From Grimontia celer (GTDB taxonomy: Bacteria > Pseudomonadota > Gammaproteobacteria > Enterobacterales > Vibrionaceae): a stretch of DNA of 64,000 nt. The stretch lies in the NCBI RefSeq assembly GCF_900055185.1, contig NZ_FIZX01000001.1, positions 1,984,001-2,048,000 on the forward strand, given 5' to 3'. Position 1 is the stretch's first letter, and every line of letters begins with the position of its first letter. This document shows, piece after piece, positions 35,111 through 45,214 of this stretch. The notes beneath the pieces are model-generated. The model was given only the letters and a program-made list of their open reading frames with translations, searched no databases and was not told the origin of the DNA. Both the position numbers and the translations under genes were made by a program.

Positions 35111-36757
35111 TTACAACCCTGCAGCTTTGAACACATCACTCACGATGCTCTGAGCTTCTTTCTGGATGAGCTCCAGGTGTTCTTCACCTTTAAAGCTTTC
35201 ACAGTAAATCTTGTAGATATCTTCTGTGCCGGATGGGCGCGCAGCAAACCAACCAAACTCGGTGGTCACTTTCAGACCACCAATTGCCTGACCATTGCCT
35301 GGCGCGTGAGTCAGTTTCGCTGTGATGGCATCACCAGCCATGGTTTCAGCGGTGACCATTTCCGCAGAAAGTTTACTCAACACCGCTTTCTGCTCGCCAT
35401 TTGCCGGTGCTTGCAGGCGAGCATAGCTAGAGGCACCAAACTTCGCAGCAAGCTCATTGTAGTACTGCTGAGGGTTTTTACCTGTAACAGCGGTGATCTC
35501 CGCTGCCAGAAGACAAAGCAGAATACCGTCTTTATCTGTTGCCCAGGCTGTACCGTCCATGCGAAGGAAAGACGCCCCTGCACTTTCTTCGCCCCCAAAG
35601 CCAATTTCGCCCGTGTAAAGGCCATCAACAAACCATTTGAAGCCTACAGGTACTTCGCACAGTGTGCGGCCGAGATTAGCGACCACTTTGTCGATAATTG
35701 CGCTTGAAACCAGTGTCTTGCCAACACCCACATCCGACCCCCACTGAGGGCGATGTTGGTAAAGGTAATCGATACACACTGCAAGGTAGTGGTTCGGATT
35801 CATCAGACCTGCTGGTGTGACAATCCCATGACGATCAAAGTCTGGGTCGTTACCAAACGCCAGATCATATTGGTCTTTGTATGCCAGAAGACCCGCCATT
35901 GCTGACGGTGATGAACAGTCCATACGAATCACACCATCTTTGTCAAGTGACATGAAACGGAACGAAGGATCCACATCATCATTGACAAGCGTGATGTCCA
36001 AGTCGAAATACGTGGCAATCGCTTTCCAATAGTCAATACCTGAGCCACCCAGGGGATCAACACCGATATGAAGACCTGCTTTTTTGATGGCTTCCATATC
36101 GACGACAGAAGCCAAGTCCTGCACATAAGGCATGACCAAGTCTGCTTCAACAAACAAATCGCTGGCAACTGCTTCTGCGAAAGTCACGCGACGAACGCCT
36201 ATCAAACCTTCCGCAATCAGCGCATTGGCGCGCTGCTCAATGGCTTTAGTAAGATCACCTTCAGCAGGACCGCCGTGTGTTGGGTTGTATTTGATACCGC
36301 CATCTTGAGGTGGATTGTGCGAAGGAGTGATCACAATACCGTCCGCTTTATCGGCATTTTGCTTATTGTGATTCAGGATCGCATGGGAGATGCCAGGCGT
36401 TGGGGTATAACCACCGTCTTTCTGAACAATCACGGACACGCCGTTCGCTACAAGCACTTCGACCACTGAACAAAACGCTGGCTCAGAAAGTGCGTGTGTG
36501 TCTTTACCCACAAATAAAGGACCAGTCACACCTTTCTCAGCACGCACCTCAGCCACTGCTTGAGCAATAGCCAGAATATGGTGTTGGTTAAAAGTCACTT
36601 TGTCCGCACAACCGCGGTGACCGGAAGTACCGAACTCTACCTTATGTGCCGGATTAGCTGGGTCTGGTGTCAATTGGAAGTAGTTCGACACCAACAGAGG
36701 GATATTATGAAGATCTTGTTGCTGGGCGCGTTGCCCAGCGCGCTCATGGCTAGCCAT
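35111..36757 (-). CDS. pgm: Phosphoglucomutase (alpha-D-glucose phosphate-specific)
   Basis: Interconverts glucose-1-phosphate and glucose-6-phosphate, supplying sugar-nucleotide synthesis as well as glycogen use. The phosphoserine loop is TPSHNPP with Ser146. Also present are the metal loop DPDFDRHG, the sugar-binding GFGGEESAG and the C-terminal phosphate-binding [12 protein letters not shown]. The length (548) matches E. coli Pgm. It lies downstream of seqA in the same direction, as in enterics, with a 147-base gap holding two inverted repeats. Confidence 0.97.
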   Translation of the reverse strand: MASHERAGQRAQQQDLHNIPLLVSNYFQLTPDPANPAHKVEFGTSGHRGCADKVTFNQHHILAIAQAVAEVRAEKGVTGPLFVGKDTHALSEPAFCSVVEVLVANGVSVIVQKDGGYTPTPGISHAILNHNKQNADKADGIVITPSHNPPQDGGIKYNPTHGGPAEGDLTKAIEQRANALIAEGLIGVRRVTFAEAVASDLFVEADLVMPYVQDLASVVDMEAIKKAGLHIGVDPLGGSGIDYWKAIATYFDLDITLVNDDVDPSFRFMSLDKDGVIRMDCSSPSAMAGLLAYKDQYDLAFGNDPDFDRHGIVTPAGLMNPNHYLAVCIDYLYQHRPQWGSDVGVGKTLVSSAIIDKVVANLGRTLCEVPVGFKWFVDGLYTGEIGFGGEESAGASFLRMDGTAWATDKDGILLCLLAAEITAVTGKNPQQYYNELAAKFGASSYARLQAPANGEQKAVLSKLSAEMVTAETMAGDAITAKLTHAPGNGQAIGGLKVTTEFGWFAARPSGTEDIYKIYCESFKGEEHLELIQKEAQSIVSDVFKAAGL

Positions 36758-36790
36758 TCACTCGCATCCTTACAATTATTCTGACGTTAC

Positions 36791-36873
36791 CCTGTTGAGA
36801 GGCAGTAGAACCTCTGCATTAAACGCTCAACAGGTCTAGATATAGTGAGAGGCCCGTCAATGACAAGGCCTCT
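36791..36873 (-). repeat. Two nested inverted repeats between seqA and pgm
   Basis: A 9-bp stem CCTGTTGAG / CTCAACAGG (36791-36799 and 36826-36834) that encloses GAGG / CCTC, and a second AGAGGCC / GGCCTCT (36848-36854 and 36867-36873). There is no T-run on the minus strand. They probably structure the seqA-pgm transcript or act as a weak terminator. Confidence 0.5.
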
Positions 36874-36904
36874 TCATTCGTTTGTTTAACCAAATTCAGC
36901 GGAA

Positions 36905-37450
36905 TTAGATCTCGCCGACCACTTTCTCAGTGATGTCATTGGTAAAGCTCATTTTGGTCATCAGCTGCTCTACCATCTGGCGCTTGCGGCCAGTGTTAGT
37001 ATTAGTGATCACCCAAAACGGCGTATCTGGAATGTGTTTCGGTTTGGTCGTTTTACCACTTTCCAGCAGCGTCTGCTCATTATCAGCAAAGTAAACGCGT
37101 GTGCGGCCTTTCAATGCCGTTGCTTCTGAAAACGCTTGATTATCAATGCGGTAAAGCGTCGAAAGCACCAGCATGAAGCGGCCAATTGCTTTCTCTTGCG
37201 CCGCGAATTCATCTGAGATCAACAGGGAGCGCATTTCTTTTACACGATCAACGGTATCGCTTTTGCCCGCGTCTTTACTGACTACTATGCCCTTTTTCTC
37301 TGGGCTCGGCGTCAACGTCGCAACGGGTTGCTGCTCTACCTGTGGCGCCATCAGCAGTCTTCGCAGAATGTCCGATGCACTTTCACCAATGTGCTGGGTC
37401 TGGCTGGCAATGTATCGGTATAGCTCTTCATCAACCTCAATTGTCTTCAT
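36905..37450 (-). CDS. seqA: SeqA, negative modulator of replication initiation
   Basis: Binds hemimethylated GATC sites to sequester newly replicated oriC. The N-terminal oligomerisation domain MKTIEVDEELYRYIASQTQHIGESASDILRRLL-type segment and the C-terminal DNA-binding part (TRVYFADNEQTLLESGKTTKP, TPFWVITNTNTGRKRQMVEQLM) are intact. The length (181) equals that of E. coli. It diverges from ybfF. Its presence implies Dam methylation and chromosome replication control of the enteric/vibrio type. Confidence 0.97.
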   Translation of the reverse strand: MKTIEVDEELYRYIASQTQHIGESASDILRRLLMAPQVEQQPVATLTPSPEKKGIVVSKDAGKSDTVDRVKEMRSLLISDEFAAQEKAIGRFMLVLSTLYRIDNQAFSEATALKGRTRVYFADNEQTLLESGKTTKPKHIPDTPFWVITNTNTGRKRQMVEQLMTKMSFTNDITEKVVGEI

Positions 37451-37632
37451 CGTTTGATCATCGTGTCCTGTTTACAATTCAACGTTGTGATTATACAGAG
37501 TTAGGGGTACCCGAGCCACATCAAGATGCTGGTTTCAGTGAGAATAACGCTCTTCGTGATCGAGGTAAGGTTTTGAGTCATCCACAGGATCGTTATACTA
37601 CGTCCATAAAACAATTTATCGGGAAACACGCA

Positions 37633-38406
37633 GTGCAATTGAACTTCAAGATCCAAGGTGAAGGAAAGCCACTCCTGTTGATCCACGGCTTATTTGGCAG
37701 TCTGGACAACCTAGGCGGATTAGCAAAAGTATTGGCTGAACATTATCAGGTCTATCAAATTGATTTACCAAATCATGGCCAGTCTCCGCGCGCTGAAAGC
37801 GTTGACTATGTATCCCAAGCCACCGCGGTGAAGGAATTTCTTGATCAGCAGAATCTGAAGCAAGTCACTGTTGTCGGTCACTCTATGGGTGGGAAAGTCG
37901 CCATGATGCTGGCGCAGCTCCACCCTGCTTACCTCGAAGATCTGGTGGTTATGGACATTGCCCCTGTTAACTACCAAGTACGCCGACATGATGCGGTATT
38001 GGCAGGTTTGAATGCTTCAATGGCGCAGCCCATCTTGAGTAGAAAAGATGCAGAAGCAAAACTTGCAGAACACATTGTAGAACCGGGCGTACGCCAGTTT
38101 CTTTTGAAATCTTTAGCCAAACAAGAAGATGGCACCTTTGACTGGCGTTTCAATGTACCAACACTTGAAATGCACTATGAAGACATTACCGGCTGGCCTG
38201 AACAAGGAATATTCGAAGGAGAAACGCTGTTTCTAAAAGGTGCTAACTCAGATTACATTTCTGGTGAACACCGTGCCGATATTGAGCGTCAGTTCCCACA
38301 CGCAAAAGCACATGTGATTGCGAACACGGGCCATTGGTTACACGCGGAAAAACCGGATACCGTGGCACGTGTGATCACTCGCTTTTTAACAAACTCAGAG
38401 CGTTAA
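37633..38406 (+). CDS. ybfF: YbfF-like alpha/beta hydrolase (esterase)
   Basis: A 257-residue esterase matching E. coli YbfF, which hydrolyses acyl-CoA and other esters in vitro. The oxyanion segment HGLFGSLDNLG is near the N-terminus, the nucleophile elbow is GHSMGG, and the catalytic histidine is in ANTGHWLHAEKPD near the end. I chose the GTG at 37633 because the protein then begins VQLNFKIQ, aligning with the family. The open frame continues about 97 codons upstream, but that part overlaps the seqA promoter and coding start. It diverges from seqA. Confidence 0.9.
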   Translation: MQLNFKIQGEGKPLLLIHGLFGSLDNLGGLAKVLAEHYQVYQIDLPNHGQSPRAESVDYVSQATAVKEFLDQQNLKQVTVVGHSMGGKVAMMLAQLHPAYLEDLVVMDIAPVNYQVRRHDAVLAGLNASMAQPILSRKDAEAKLAEHIVEPGVRQFLLKSLAKQEDGTFDWRFNVPTLEMHYEDITGWPEQGIFEGETLFLKGANSDYISGEHRADIERQFPHAKAHVIANTGHWLHAEKPDTVARVITRFLTNSER

Positions 38407-38466
38407 CAGAGCGCTCTCACTTATGCTATAGTGCGCGGCGAAAATGGGTTCCGAACGGAGGCAGGA

Positions 38467-38685
38467 ATGCTATACGAGCACTTCGAATTGCTCGAGAAGA
38501 TAGGTCTTGATCTGCTATTTGCAGCCATCTTCTTTTTTATTGGTATGGCGATCAAGGATGTGCTCAAAGAGGGAAAAGTCCCACCATTTGGCCGAAAAAT
38601 TGTGTGGCTGGTGCTTTTCCTTGGGTGCGCAGGTTTTATTACCAAGGGCGTGATCCAGCTTTTCTGGGAAGGCGTAGGCATTTAA
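38467..38685 (+). CDS. DUF2788 small membrane protein
   Basis: A 72-residue protein with two predicted transmembrane helices (LDLLFAAIFFFIGMAI and WLVLFLGCAGFITKGVI) separated by a basic loop. It fits the DUF2788 family described from vibrios and relatives, of unknown role. The start at 38467 has a strong GGAGG 5 bases upstream; an upstream in-frame ATG at 38431 would add twelve residues and place that site inside the gene. It lies between ybfF and fldA and is likely co-transcribed with ybfF (60-base gap). Confidence 0.82.
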   Translation: MLYEHFELLEKIGLDLLFAAIFFFIGMAIKDVLKEGKVPPFGRKIVWLVLFLGCAGFITKGVIQLFWEGVGI

Positions 38686-38805
38686 GCCAAAGGCCACGGC
38701 ACCTTAAAAGATTCCAACGGTAAGAAGGTTTAGCCTTCTTCTACACTTTAGATTCTGGGCTGTGTATATTACGGCTCGATTAACAATAAATAGGTATTCT
38801 CTATT

Positions 38806-39333
38806 ATGGCGAGCGTAGGTCTCTTCTTTGGTAGCGATACAGGTAACACTGAAGCTATCGCCAAGATGATTCAAAAACAACTGGGCAAGCACATGGTCCA
38901 CGTTCAGGACATTGCAAAGAGCAGCAAAGAAGATATCAATAACTTCGATTTGCTTCTTCTTGGCATTCCAACCTGGTACTACGGCGAAGCACAATGCGAC
39001 TGGGATGACTTTTTCCCGGAGCTTGAGCAAGTAGACTTCTCAACCAAGTTGGTTGCTATCTTCGGCTGCGGCGATCAGGAAGACTACGCTGAATACTTCT
39101 GTGACGCGATGGGTACTATCCGTGACATCGTAGAAACCAAAGGTGGCACCATTATCGGTCACTGGCCGACGGAAGGTTATGAGTTCGAAGCGTCAAAAGC
39201 GCTCGTTGATGACAACAACTTTGTCGGCCTGTGTGTTGATGAAGATCGACAGCCGGAACTGACTTCTGCCCGCGTAGAAAAATGGGTTAACCAAGTCTAC
39301 GAGGAAATGTGCCTGGCTGAGCTGGAAGGCTAA
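38806..39333 (+). CDS. fldA: Flavodoxin FldA
   Basis: A long-chain flavodoxin carrying FMN, a one-electron donor for enzymes such as IspG/IspH, biotin synthase and ribonucleotide reductase activation. The phosphate-binding loop FGSDTGNTEAIAKMI is at residues 6-20. The flavin-stacking WYYGEAQCDW and FGCGDQEDYAEYFCDA loops are conserved. The length (175) is typical. It lies two genes before fur, as in E. coli, which suits Fur-linked iron economy, although I see no clear Fur box in front of it. Confidence 0.97.
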   Translation: MASVGLFFGSDTGNTEAIAKMIQKQLGKHMVHVQDIAKSSKEDINNFDLLLLGIPTWYYGEAQCDWDDFFPELEQVDFSTKLVAIFGCGDQEDYAEYFCDAMGTIRDIVETKGGTIIGHWPTEGYEFEASKALVDDNNFVGLCVDEDRQPELTSARVEKWVNQVYEEMCLAELEG

Positions 39334-39343
39334 TCAAGCACCA

Positions 39344-39373
39344 TAAAAAAACGCGCCATGAGCGCGTTTTTTT
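39344..39373. terminator. Bidirectional terminator between fldA and the DUF4442 gene
   Basis: AAAAAAACGCGC / GCGCGTTTTTTT with a five-base loop; fldA and the leftward neighbour converge on it. Confidence 0.92.
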
Positions 39374-39390
39374 GTGTCTGTTGAAACCGT

Positions 39391-39870
39391 TTATGCTGGA
39401 TTTTCCTTGCGATACTTCGGCTTTTTGCGCACGTATAGTACACGTCTAACCCGACTGACAACCTCCCCATTGGCATCCTGCACATTCACGATGAATTCCG
39501 GAAACACTTTATCTCCGTTCGCCGTCGCTTGCTGAATAGACGCAATGGTTTCCTCGGAAATAACAAACTCAGCGAACAGGTCGGTCGTGCCCGGTTTGAT
39601 GAAGTTAATATCCGCTTCTTTGTCCCATACGAAATATTTTTCACCGAGAATGCCCATCAACATCAGGGCATAAGTGGGATCTGTCATGGAAAAAATACTG
39701 CCACCAAACTGGGTTCTGTTGGCGTTTTTGTTCCACCAGCGGAGCTTTAAACGAATCTTTACCTGACGGAAATCTTCGCTGATATTCAAGATCTTAATAC
39801 CCGCCCCCCAGAACGGGGGCCAACAGTTCAAGGCAAATTTCACAATGCCGGGTTTGTAGTATTTGTACAC
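39391..39870 (-). CDS. DUF4442 (hotdog-fold thioesterase-like) protein
   Basis: A protein of about 159 residues resembling DUF4442, a hotdog-fold relative of acyl-CoA thioesterases. Typical segments are NCWPPFWGAGIKI, NRTQFGGSIFSMTDPTYALML and the basic C-terminal RVLYVRKKPKYRK. The catalytic Asp/Asn of active thioesterases cannot be assigned with confidence. I chose the GTG start at 39870 because an AAAGGA site lies 5 to 6 bases before it; ATG codons at 39891 and 39945 give longer forms. It lies back-to-back with fur. Confidence 0.78.
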   Translation of the reverse strand: MYKYYKPGIVKFALNCWPPFWGAGIKILNISEDFRQVKIRLKLRWWNKNANRTQFGGSIFSMTDPTYALMLMGILGEKYFVWDKEADINFIKPGTTDLFAEFVISEETIASIQQATANGDKVFPEFIVNVQDANGEVVSRVRRVLYVRKKPKYRKENPA

Positions 39871-40061
39871 AGGAATTCCTTTTCTGGTCATACCAGTAAA
39901 TACTGCCAGTTTTACAATGCGACAACAAGCCGCAAAACCAACCAATTAGGTCAGATATTTGCCCCTTTATACTGGCGGCGTCTTATCACATTTGTTACGC
40001 TAACTATCAATTTTCCCGTTCTCTCACACAGGGAAAAAGCAATTACGTAGGAAAGAACCGG

Positions 40062-40505
40062 ATGTCAGATAATAACAAGGCACTAAAAGACGCAGGACTG
40101 AAAGTAACGCTGCCTCGCTTAAAGATCTTAGAAGTTCTGCAAGAGCCGGACTGTCAGCACATCAGCGCTGAAGATCTCTACAAAAAGCTTATCGATATTG
40201 GCGAAGAAATCGGACTGGCGACTGTATATCGTGTACTTAACCAGTTTGACGATGCCGGTATTGTTACCCGTCACCACTTTGAAGGCGGTAAGTCTGTTTT
40301 CGAATTGGCGACACAACACCATCATGACCATTTGGTTTGTCTGGATTGTGGCCGTGTTATCGAGTTCACTGACGATGTGATCGAACAACGCCAGAAAGAT
40401 ATCGCAAACCAATTCAATATCAGACTAACGAACCATAGTCTGTATCTCTACGGCCACTGCACTAAAAGTGGCTGCAAAGACGACCCAAGTATTCACGACG
40501 CTTAA
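40062..40505 (+). CDS. fur: Ferric uptake regulator Fur
   Basis: The Fe(II)-dependent repressor of iron uptake genes. An N-terminal winged helix (KDAGLKVTLPRLKILEVLQEP; GLATVYRVLNQFDDAGIV) precedes the metal-binding dimerisation domain with HHHDHLVCLDCGRVIEF and a C-terminal HCTKSGCKDD. The length (147) and sequence match vibrio Fur closely. It is expected to act on the Fur box before feoABC in this window. Confidence 0.98.
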   Translation: MSDNNKALKDAGLKVTLPRLKILEVLQEPDCQHISAEDLYKKLIDIGEEIGLATVYRVLNQFDDAGIVTRHHFEGGKSVFELATQHHHDHLVCLDCGRVIEFTDDVIEQRQKDIANQFNIRLTNHSLYLYGHCTKSGCKDDPSIHDA

Positions 40506-40524
40506 CCCCGTCGTTCAAAGGGCA

Positions 40525-40556
40525 CAAAAAAACCGGAGCTAAGCTCCGGTTTTTTG
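40525..40556. terminator. Bidirectional terminator between fur and glnS
   Basis: AAAAAACCGGAGC / GCTCCGGTTTTTT around TAA; fur and glnS converge here. Confidence 0.92.
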
Positions 40557-40569
40557 TATTCACGGCAAT

Positions 40570-42240
40570 CTAATCGCCAATTTTCGCCCAGGTATCACGC
40601 AGGCCAACCGTACGGTTAAACACCAATGCACCTTCTTTACTGTCCTTGCGATCAGCACAGAAGTAACCCATACGCTCAAACTGATAGCCCTGCTCTGCTT
40701 CTGCTGCTTTCAGGCTTGGCTCAACGTAACCACGAACTACTTTCAGGGATTCTGGGTTAATGGTTGATGCAAAGTCATCAGCCGCACCTGGGTTTGGTAA
40801 CGTGAACAGACGATCATACAAACGGAACTCTGCCTCAACACCAGCATCCGCAGATACCCAGTGAATAACACCCTTCACTTTGCGGCCATCTGCTGGGTCT
40901 TTACCCAAAGTTTCTGGGTCATAAGAACAGTAAACCGTCGTGATGTTGCCATCCGCATCTTTGTCACAACGCTCAGCCTTCACCACGTAGGCGTTACGCA
41001 GACGCACTTCCTTACCCAAAACTAGACGCTTGTACTTCTTGTTCGCTTCTTCGCGGAAGTCTTCAGCCTCAATCCAGATTTCTCGGCTAAACGCAATTTC
41101 ACGTTCGCCCATTTCTGGCTTGTTCGGATGGTTAGGTGCCTTCAGCGTTTCGATGTCGCCTTCCGCATAGTTTTCGATAACCAGTTTGATTGGGTCGAGA
41201 ACCGCCATTGCACGCGGCGCGTTTTCGTTAAGATCATCGCGCACACAAGATTCCAACGAGCCCATTTCGATGGTGTTGTCTTGCTTGGTTACACCTATGC
41301 GCTTACAGAACTCACGAATTGATGCTGGCGTATAACCACGACGACGCAGACCAGAAATGGTCGGCATACGCGGATCATCCCAACCGTTTACCAGGTTTTC
41401 GCTCACCAGTTGGCTTAGCTTACGCTTCGACATCACGGTGTATTCCAGGTTCAGACGGCTGAACTCATACTGGCGTGGCTGACATTCAATGGTGATGTTT
41501 TCCAGAACCCAGTCATACAAACGGCGGTTGTCCTGAAATTCCAGCGTACACAGTGAGTGTGTAATACCTTCAATCGCGTCCGAAATACAGTGTGTAAAAT
41601 CGTACATTGGGTAAATGCACCACTTATCACCAGTTTGGTGATGATGAGCAAAACGCACGCGGTACAGAACAGGATCACGCATCACCATAAACGGCGAAGC
41701 CATGTCAATTTTCGCACGCAGACACGCTTTACCTTCAGCAAACTCGCCGTTTTTCATTTTGTCGAACAACGCCAAGTTTTCTTCTACAGTGCGATCGCGG
41801 TATGGGCTGTGTTTACCCGCTTCCTTCAGCGTGCCGCGATATTCACGGATCTCATCAGGGCTCAGTTCTTCAACATAAGCCAAACCTTTTTCGATCAGCT
41901 CTACCGCATATCCGTGAAGACGATCGAAGTAGTCAGACGAATAACAAACTTCACCGTCCCATTGGAAGCCCAGCCAGTTCACATCGTTTTTGATAGATTC
42001 AACAAATTCGATGTCTTCTTTCACTGGGTTGGTGTCGTCAAAACGCAGGTTGCACTGCCCCTGGTAATCTTGTGCGATACCAAAGTTCAGACAGATCGAC
42101 TTCGCGTGACCGATATGCAGATAGCCATTCGGCTCTGGCGGGAAACGCGTGTGAACGGTGTTGTGTACACCACCTGCCAAATCTTTATCGATGATTTGAC
42201 GGATAAAGTTAGTTGGACGAGCCTCAGACTCACTCATCAA
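40570..42240 (-). CDS. glnS: Glutaminyl-tRNA synthetase
   Basis: A class Ib synthetase charging tRNA-Gln. The HIGH motif lies in [15 protein letters not shown] (residues 42-45) and the KMSKS equivalent is VMSKRKL near residue 270. The two C-terminal beta-barrel anticodon-binding domains are full length (556 residues, against 554 in E. coli). A GAGG site is 8 bases before the first of two adjacent ATG codons. As in E. coli, it lies close to nagE. Confidence 0.98.
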   Translation of the reverse strand: MMSESEARPTNFIRQIIDKDLAGGVHNTVHTRFPPEPNGYLHIGHAKSICLNFGIAQDYQGQCNLRFDDTNPVKEDIEFVESIKNDVNWLGFQWDGEVCYSSDYFDRLHGYAVELIEKGLAYVEELSPDEIREYRGTLKEAGKHSPYRDRTVEENLALFDKMKNGEFAEGKACLRAKIDMASPFMVMRDPVLYRVRFAHHHQTGDKWCIYPMYDFTHCISDAIEGITHSLCTLEFQDNRRLYDWVLENITIECQPRQYEFSRLNLEYTVMSKRKLSQLVSENLVNGWDDPRMPTISGLRRRGYTPASIREFCKRIGVTKQDNTIEMGSLESCVRDDLNENAPRAMAVLDPIKLVIENYAEGDIETLKAPNHPNKPEMGEREIAFSREIWIEAEDFREEANKKYKRLVLGKEVRLRNAYVVKAERCDKDADGNITTVYCSYDPETLGKDPADGRKVKGVIHWVSADAGVEAEFRLYDRLFTLPNPGAADDFASTINPESLKVVRGYVEPSLKAAEAEQGYQFERMGYFCADRKDSKEGALVFNRTVGLRDTWAKIGD

Positions 42241-42393
42241 AAATACCTCGTTGGAAGATCCAGATCTTATACCCAGGCGAACTTGAGATGCTGTCGTTCA
42301 GCGCCTTGGTTGGATAGATTTTAAATAACGCCCAATAATCCCCGATCGTGGCTATTTACTCAACCACTACTGAACGCTCTCAAGCCATTTGAA

Positions 42394-42422
42394 CAAAAAA
42401 AAGCCCGCGATTTGCGGGCTTT
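42394..42422 (-). terminator. Intrinsic terminator after the chitobiase gene
   Basis: On the minus strand, AAAGCCCGCAAATCGCGGGCTTT followed by a run of T: the end of the chitobiase transcript, about 20 bases after its stop. Confidence 0.88.
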
Positions 42423-42440
42423 GATGCTTCAAGGGGGAAA

Positions 42441-45119
42441 TTACAGAGAAACCGCACGACCTTCGCGTTGTTTATCTGCACTCAATGCACGCACTTCTAC
42501 GTTAGCATTGTTGTCAAGAGCTACCGGAGCGACGTAGTCCATCCAAGATTGACCACCATCTACAGAGTATTGCATTGGCAGACCCGGCATGCTGATGTTC
42601 ATGTGCAGTTTGCCGTCTTGCATGATGGCGCCTGGAACAGGAATGCGGTAGTTGATACCTGATGCATCCAGTTTCGCCATTTCGCGCTGACCCATCACAT
42701 TGGCAAAGCGCGTCCAGTCTTGCAGTTGCGCATCTTTATTAACGTGAGAAGTCTCTTGGTTGAATTGCTTACCTACTTGGTAATCCAATTCCCAGTCTGC
42801 TTTGTGCCATGCACGCTCCGCGGCGGCAATCACACGAGGGAATACCATGTATTCGTATTGCTCATCAGTACGAACGGTTTCACTCCAAAGTTGTGCTGAC
42901 AGACCGTGGAAGCCTTCGTTGTGTTCAACGGTACCTTTACCATTGAATCCGTTACCATCGCGGTCCACTGACGTTTCTGCGTTCTGAGGCAGGTTCTCTG
43001 GCGCGAACCCAAACATCTTGCGAGTGTCAGTTGCACGGGTTGCCCAGTAATAGCCACGCTCTTTCGGGTCTACTTCGTATGGCATATCCATGTACACGTA
43101 GTCCGGGTTAGAGACGATCAGGTCGTAACCTTTCGCAGCCCAGTCGTATGCAGATGCATCACCGCCCCAGTACAGCACATCCCAGAAGTTCACGCGGGTG
43201 TTTTCGGTTTTGAACGCTGAAGCATCTTTTGAATACTTCAGGCCGTCTTGCCATGCCTGGAAGTTCTCAATGCCTTGCTCAGCAACTGCACCACTTACTT
43301 TCTCCGCAAAGAAGCTTGGTAGGTGACCAAAATCAGATACCACACCTTCTTCGATCAGCTTCTGACACATTGGAGACTTAGCGAATGGCTTGTCTTGCTG
43401 GCTCAGATCAATATTGCCTTTCCAAGCCACCTGGTCAGTTGCGTTGGTATCTTGGAAGCCTGCATTCAGTTTGATGTTCTTCGCTTCATCACCACCGAAA
43501 TGCCAGGTGTTAAGCGGCATACCAGCAGCGTCGTGCATCGCTTTTACTTCAGTGATCACTTTGTTCACGAAGTTCATGGATGAGTCCATACAAGGGTTGA
43601 TGAAGCTGCGCTTATCGTAGAACTGAACCGTGGTTACGTTAGACGTATCTTGCGGATCCATCAGGCGGAATTCTTCTGCTTTCGCCAGATCGCCCTGCTC
43701 TGCATATTTCTTATAGCGCGCTTCCATAGAAACTACCGCTGCACGAGAGTGCGCAGGCATGTCGATTTCTGGGATCACTTCAATACCGCGTGCTTTCGCA
43801 TGACGCAGGATTTCCATGTAATCCGCTTTCGAGAAGTAGCCAGAACCGAAGTTATCAGTGCTTGGGCCTGAGCCCAGCTGAGGCAGAAGACATGAGGTTT
43901 CACTCAAGTCATGACAGCGGTTTGAACCCACATCAGTCAACTCAGGCAGGCCAGGAATTTCCAAACGCCAGCCTTCATCATCGGTCAGGTGAAGGTGAAG
44001 CTTGTTGAGCTTGTAAGCGGCCATTTGCTCGATGGTACGCAGCATCGCTTCCTTCGAGTGGAAGTTACGAGCAACATCTACCATCACACCGCGGTATTCA
44101 AAGCGAGGGGCGTCTTCAATCGCTACCCAAGGCAGCATCTCGTCGTCACCGTTGTCCATCAGTGCCAACATAGATTGCAGACCGTAGAATGCACCCACAC
44201 TGTCGAAGCCTATTACTTCAACGCCACCAGCATTCACTGCCAGTTTGTAAGCGCCTGATACCGCCTCTTTGCCTTCGAACGCTTTCGCATCAACATTGAT
44301 ATTCAGCGCGATGTCGCCCTCAACATTCACACCCAGAAGCTCAGCGCGTTTTTCGAATGCTGCCAGTTGGTCAGCGTCCAAAGCGTTGTTGGTGACTTCG
44401 AAACCTGAAGCAATGTGCAGCGCGCCACGCATTTGCTTTGTCTTCAGCGGAGTTGGAATAATAGAGGCTTCAATTGCACCTTTTGCCAGTGCGGCGACAT
44501 CGCTGTTTTTCGCATAACGGGAAGCAGCAGTCGCTAGAATGTTGTTATCTTCCGGCGTGCGCTTCCAGTTCTTACCTTCGATCTCTGTCACGTAAGCGTC
44601 TACGTTTTCTGTATTCAGCGAAGCAATCGCTTTAGGAATAGCATTACCTGCTGTCACATATGCACGAGGCATAAAATCAGTTTCAAACAGCGTCCAGTAT
44701 TCCTGAATAAGTGGGATCTCAATCGTTTCGCCAGCAGCAAAACCATCGAAAGACGCTGTTGGAGTCATCACATAAAGGTCACCGGTGATGTGTTCAATCG
44801 CGAAGTCTTTGTTTTCAACATCCAGAATGACACGAATGCTGTGCAGATAAATTTTCCAGTCGTTACCGGAAACCGCTTCACCGTCATTAACTACAGTCAT
44901 CAGGATCTTGTTACAAGACGCCCACTCAGCGCCCATATCCTGACACGTCATGCCTTCCTGTGCACCGTGGTTTGTCTCCACGTCGTAACTGATGTTCAGC
45001 TGAGAAGCCAGTGCATCAACCTTTCCTTGTTGCGCTGCGTCTGACTGCAGAGAACTGCAACCAGCCAGACCTGTAGCAATCGCAACAGACAAAAAACCCA
45101 TCTTAAATGTTTTGTTCAT
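42441..45119 (-). CDS. Chitobiase (beta-N-acetylhexosaminidase, GH20), lipoprotein
   Basis: An 892-residue exported enzyme that cleaves chitobiose and N-acetylglucosamine ends of chito-oligosaccharides. A lipoprotein signal ends in LAGC (Cys21), so it should be lipid-anchored in the outer membrane or periplasm. The order follows the Vibrio chitobiase family: an N-terminal carbohydrate-binding CHB_HEX domain (about 30-190), a GH20b domain (about 210-340), the catalytic barrel with the Asp544-Glu545 pair in HFGGDEAKN, and a C-terminal immunoglobulin-like domain after about 810. It sits 95 bases downstream of nagE with a terminator between, and feeds N-acetylglucosamine to NagE and NagBA. It may share NagC control, but I found no clear operator in front of it. 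Confidence 0.93.
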   Translation of the reverse strand: MNKTFKMGFLSVAIATGLAGCSSLQSDAAQQGKVDALASQLNISYDVETNHGAQEGMTCQDMGAEWASCNKILMTVVNDGEAVSGNDWKIYLHSIRVILDVENKDFAIEHITGDLYVMTPTASFDGFAAGETIEIPLIQEYWTLFETDFMPRAYVTAGNAIPKAIASLNTENVDAYVTEIEGKNWKRTPEDNNILATAASRYAKNSDVAALAKGAIEASIIPTPLKTKQMRGALHIASGFEVTNNALDADQLAAFEKRAELLGVNVEGDIALNINVDAKAFEGKEAVSGAYKLAVNAGGVEVIGFDSVGAFYGLQSMLALMDNGDDEMLPWVAIEDAPRFEYRGVMVDVARNFHSKEAMLRTIEQMAAYKLNKLHLHLTDDEGWRLEIPGLPELTDVGSNRCHDLSETSCLLPQLGSGPSTDNFGSGYFSKADYMEILRHAKARGIEVIPEIDMPAHSRAAVVSMEARYKKYAEQGDLAKAEEFRLMDPQDTSNVTTVQFYDKRSFINPCMDSSMNFVNKVITEVKAMHDAAGMPLNTWHFGGDEAKNIKLNAGFQDTNATDQVAWKGNIDLSQQDKPFAKSPMCQKLIEEGVVSDFGHLPSFFAEKVSGAVAEQGIENFQAWQDGLKYSKDASAFKTENTRVNFWDVLYWGGDASAYDWAAKGYDLIVSNPDYVYMDMPYEVDPKERGYYWATRATDTRKMFGFAPENLPQNAETSVDRDGNGFNGKGTVEHNEGFHGLSAQLWSETVRTDEQYEYMVFPRVIAAAERAWHKADWELDYQVGKQFNQETSHVNKDAQLQDWTRFANVMGQREMAKLDASGINYRIPVPGAIMQDGKLHMNISMPGLPMQYSVDGGQSWMDYVAPVALDNNANVEVRALSADKQREGRAVSL

Positions 45120-45156
45120 TGTTCATTTTCCCTACGAATAGCCTCAAAAAAGGCCC

Positions 45157-45186
45157 AAAAAAAGCCGACCCCGTTAGAGGCCGGCT
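45157..45186 (-). terminator. Intrinsic terminator after nagE
   Basis: On the minus strand, AGCCGGCC / GGTCGGCT (one G-T pair) followed by seven T, about 28 bases after the nagE stop. It separates nagE from chitobiase, although the latter's start is only about 40 bases beyond. Confidence 0.8.
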
Positions 45187-45214
45187 ATATCGACTGATTA
45201 GTCAGTATTTTTTA

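Noticed and set aside
35009-35707. 232-codon open frame opposite pgm
   Set aside because: It reads through the terminator at 35067-35097 and is the complement of conserved pgm codons.
37342-37632. N-terminal extension of ybfF by about 97 codons
   Set aside because: It overlaps the seqA start and the shared promoter region; the YbfF family begins at 37633.
41557-42324. 255-codon open frame opposite glnS
   Set aside because: Complement of highly conserved glnS; no ribosome-binding site and no recognisable domain.
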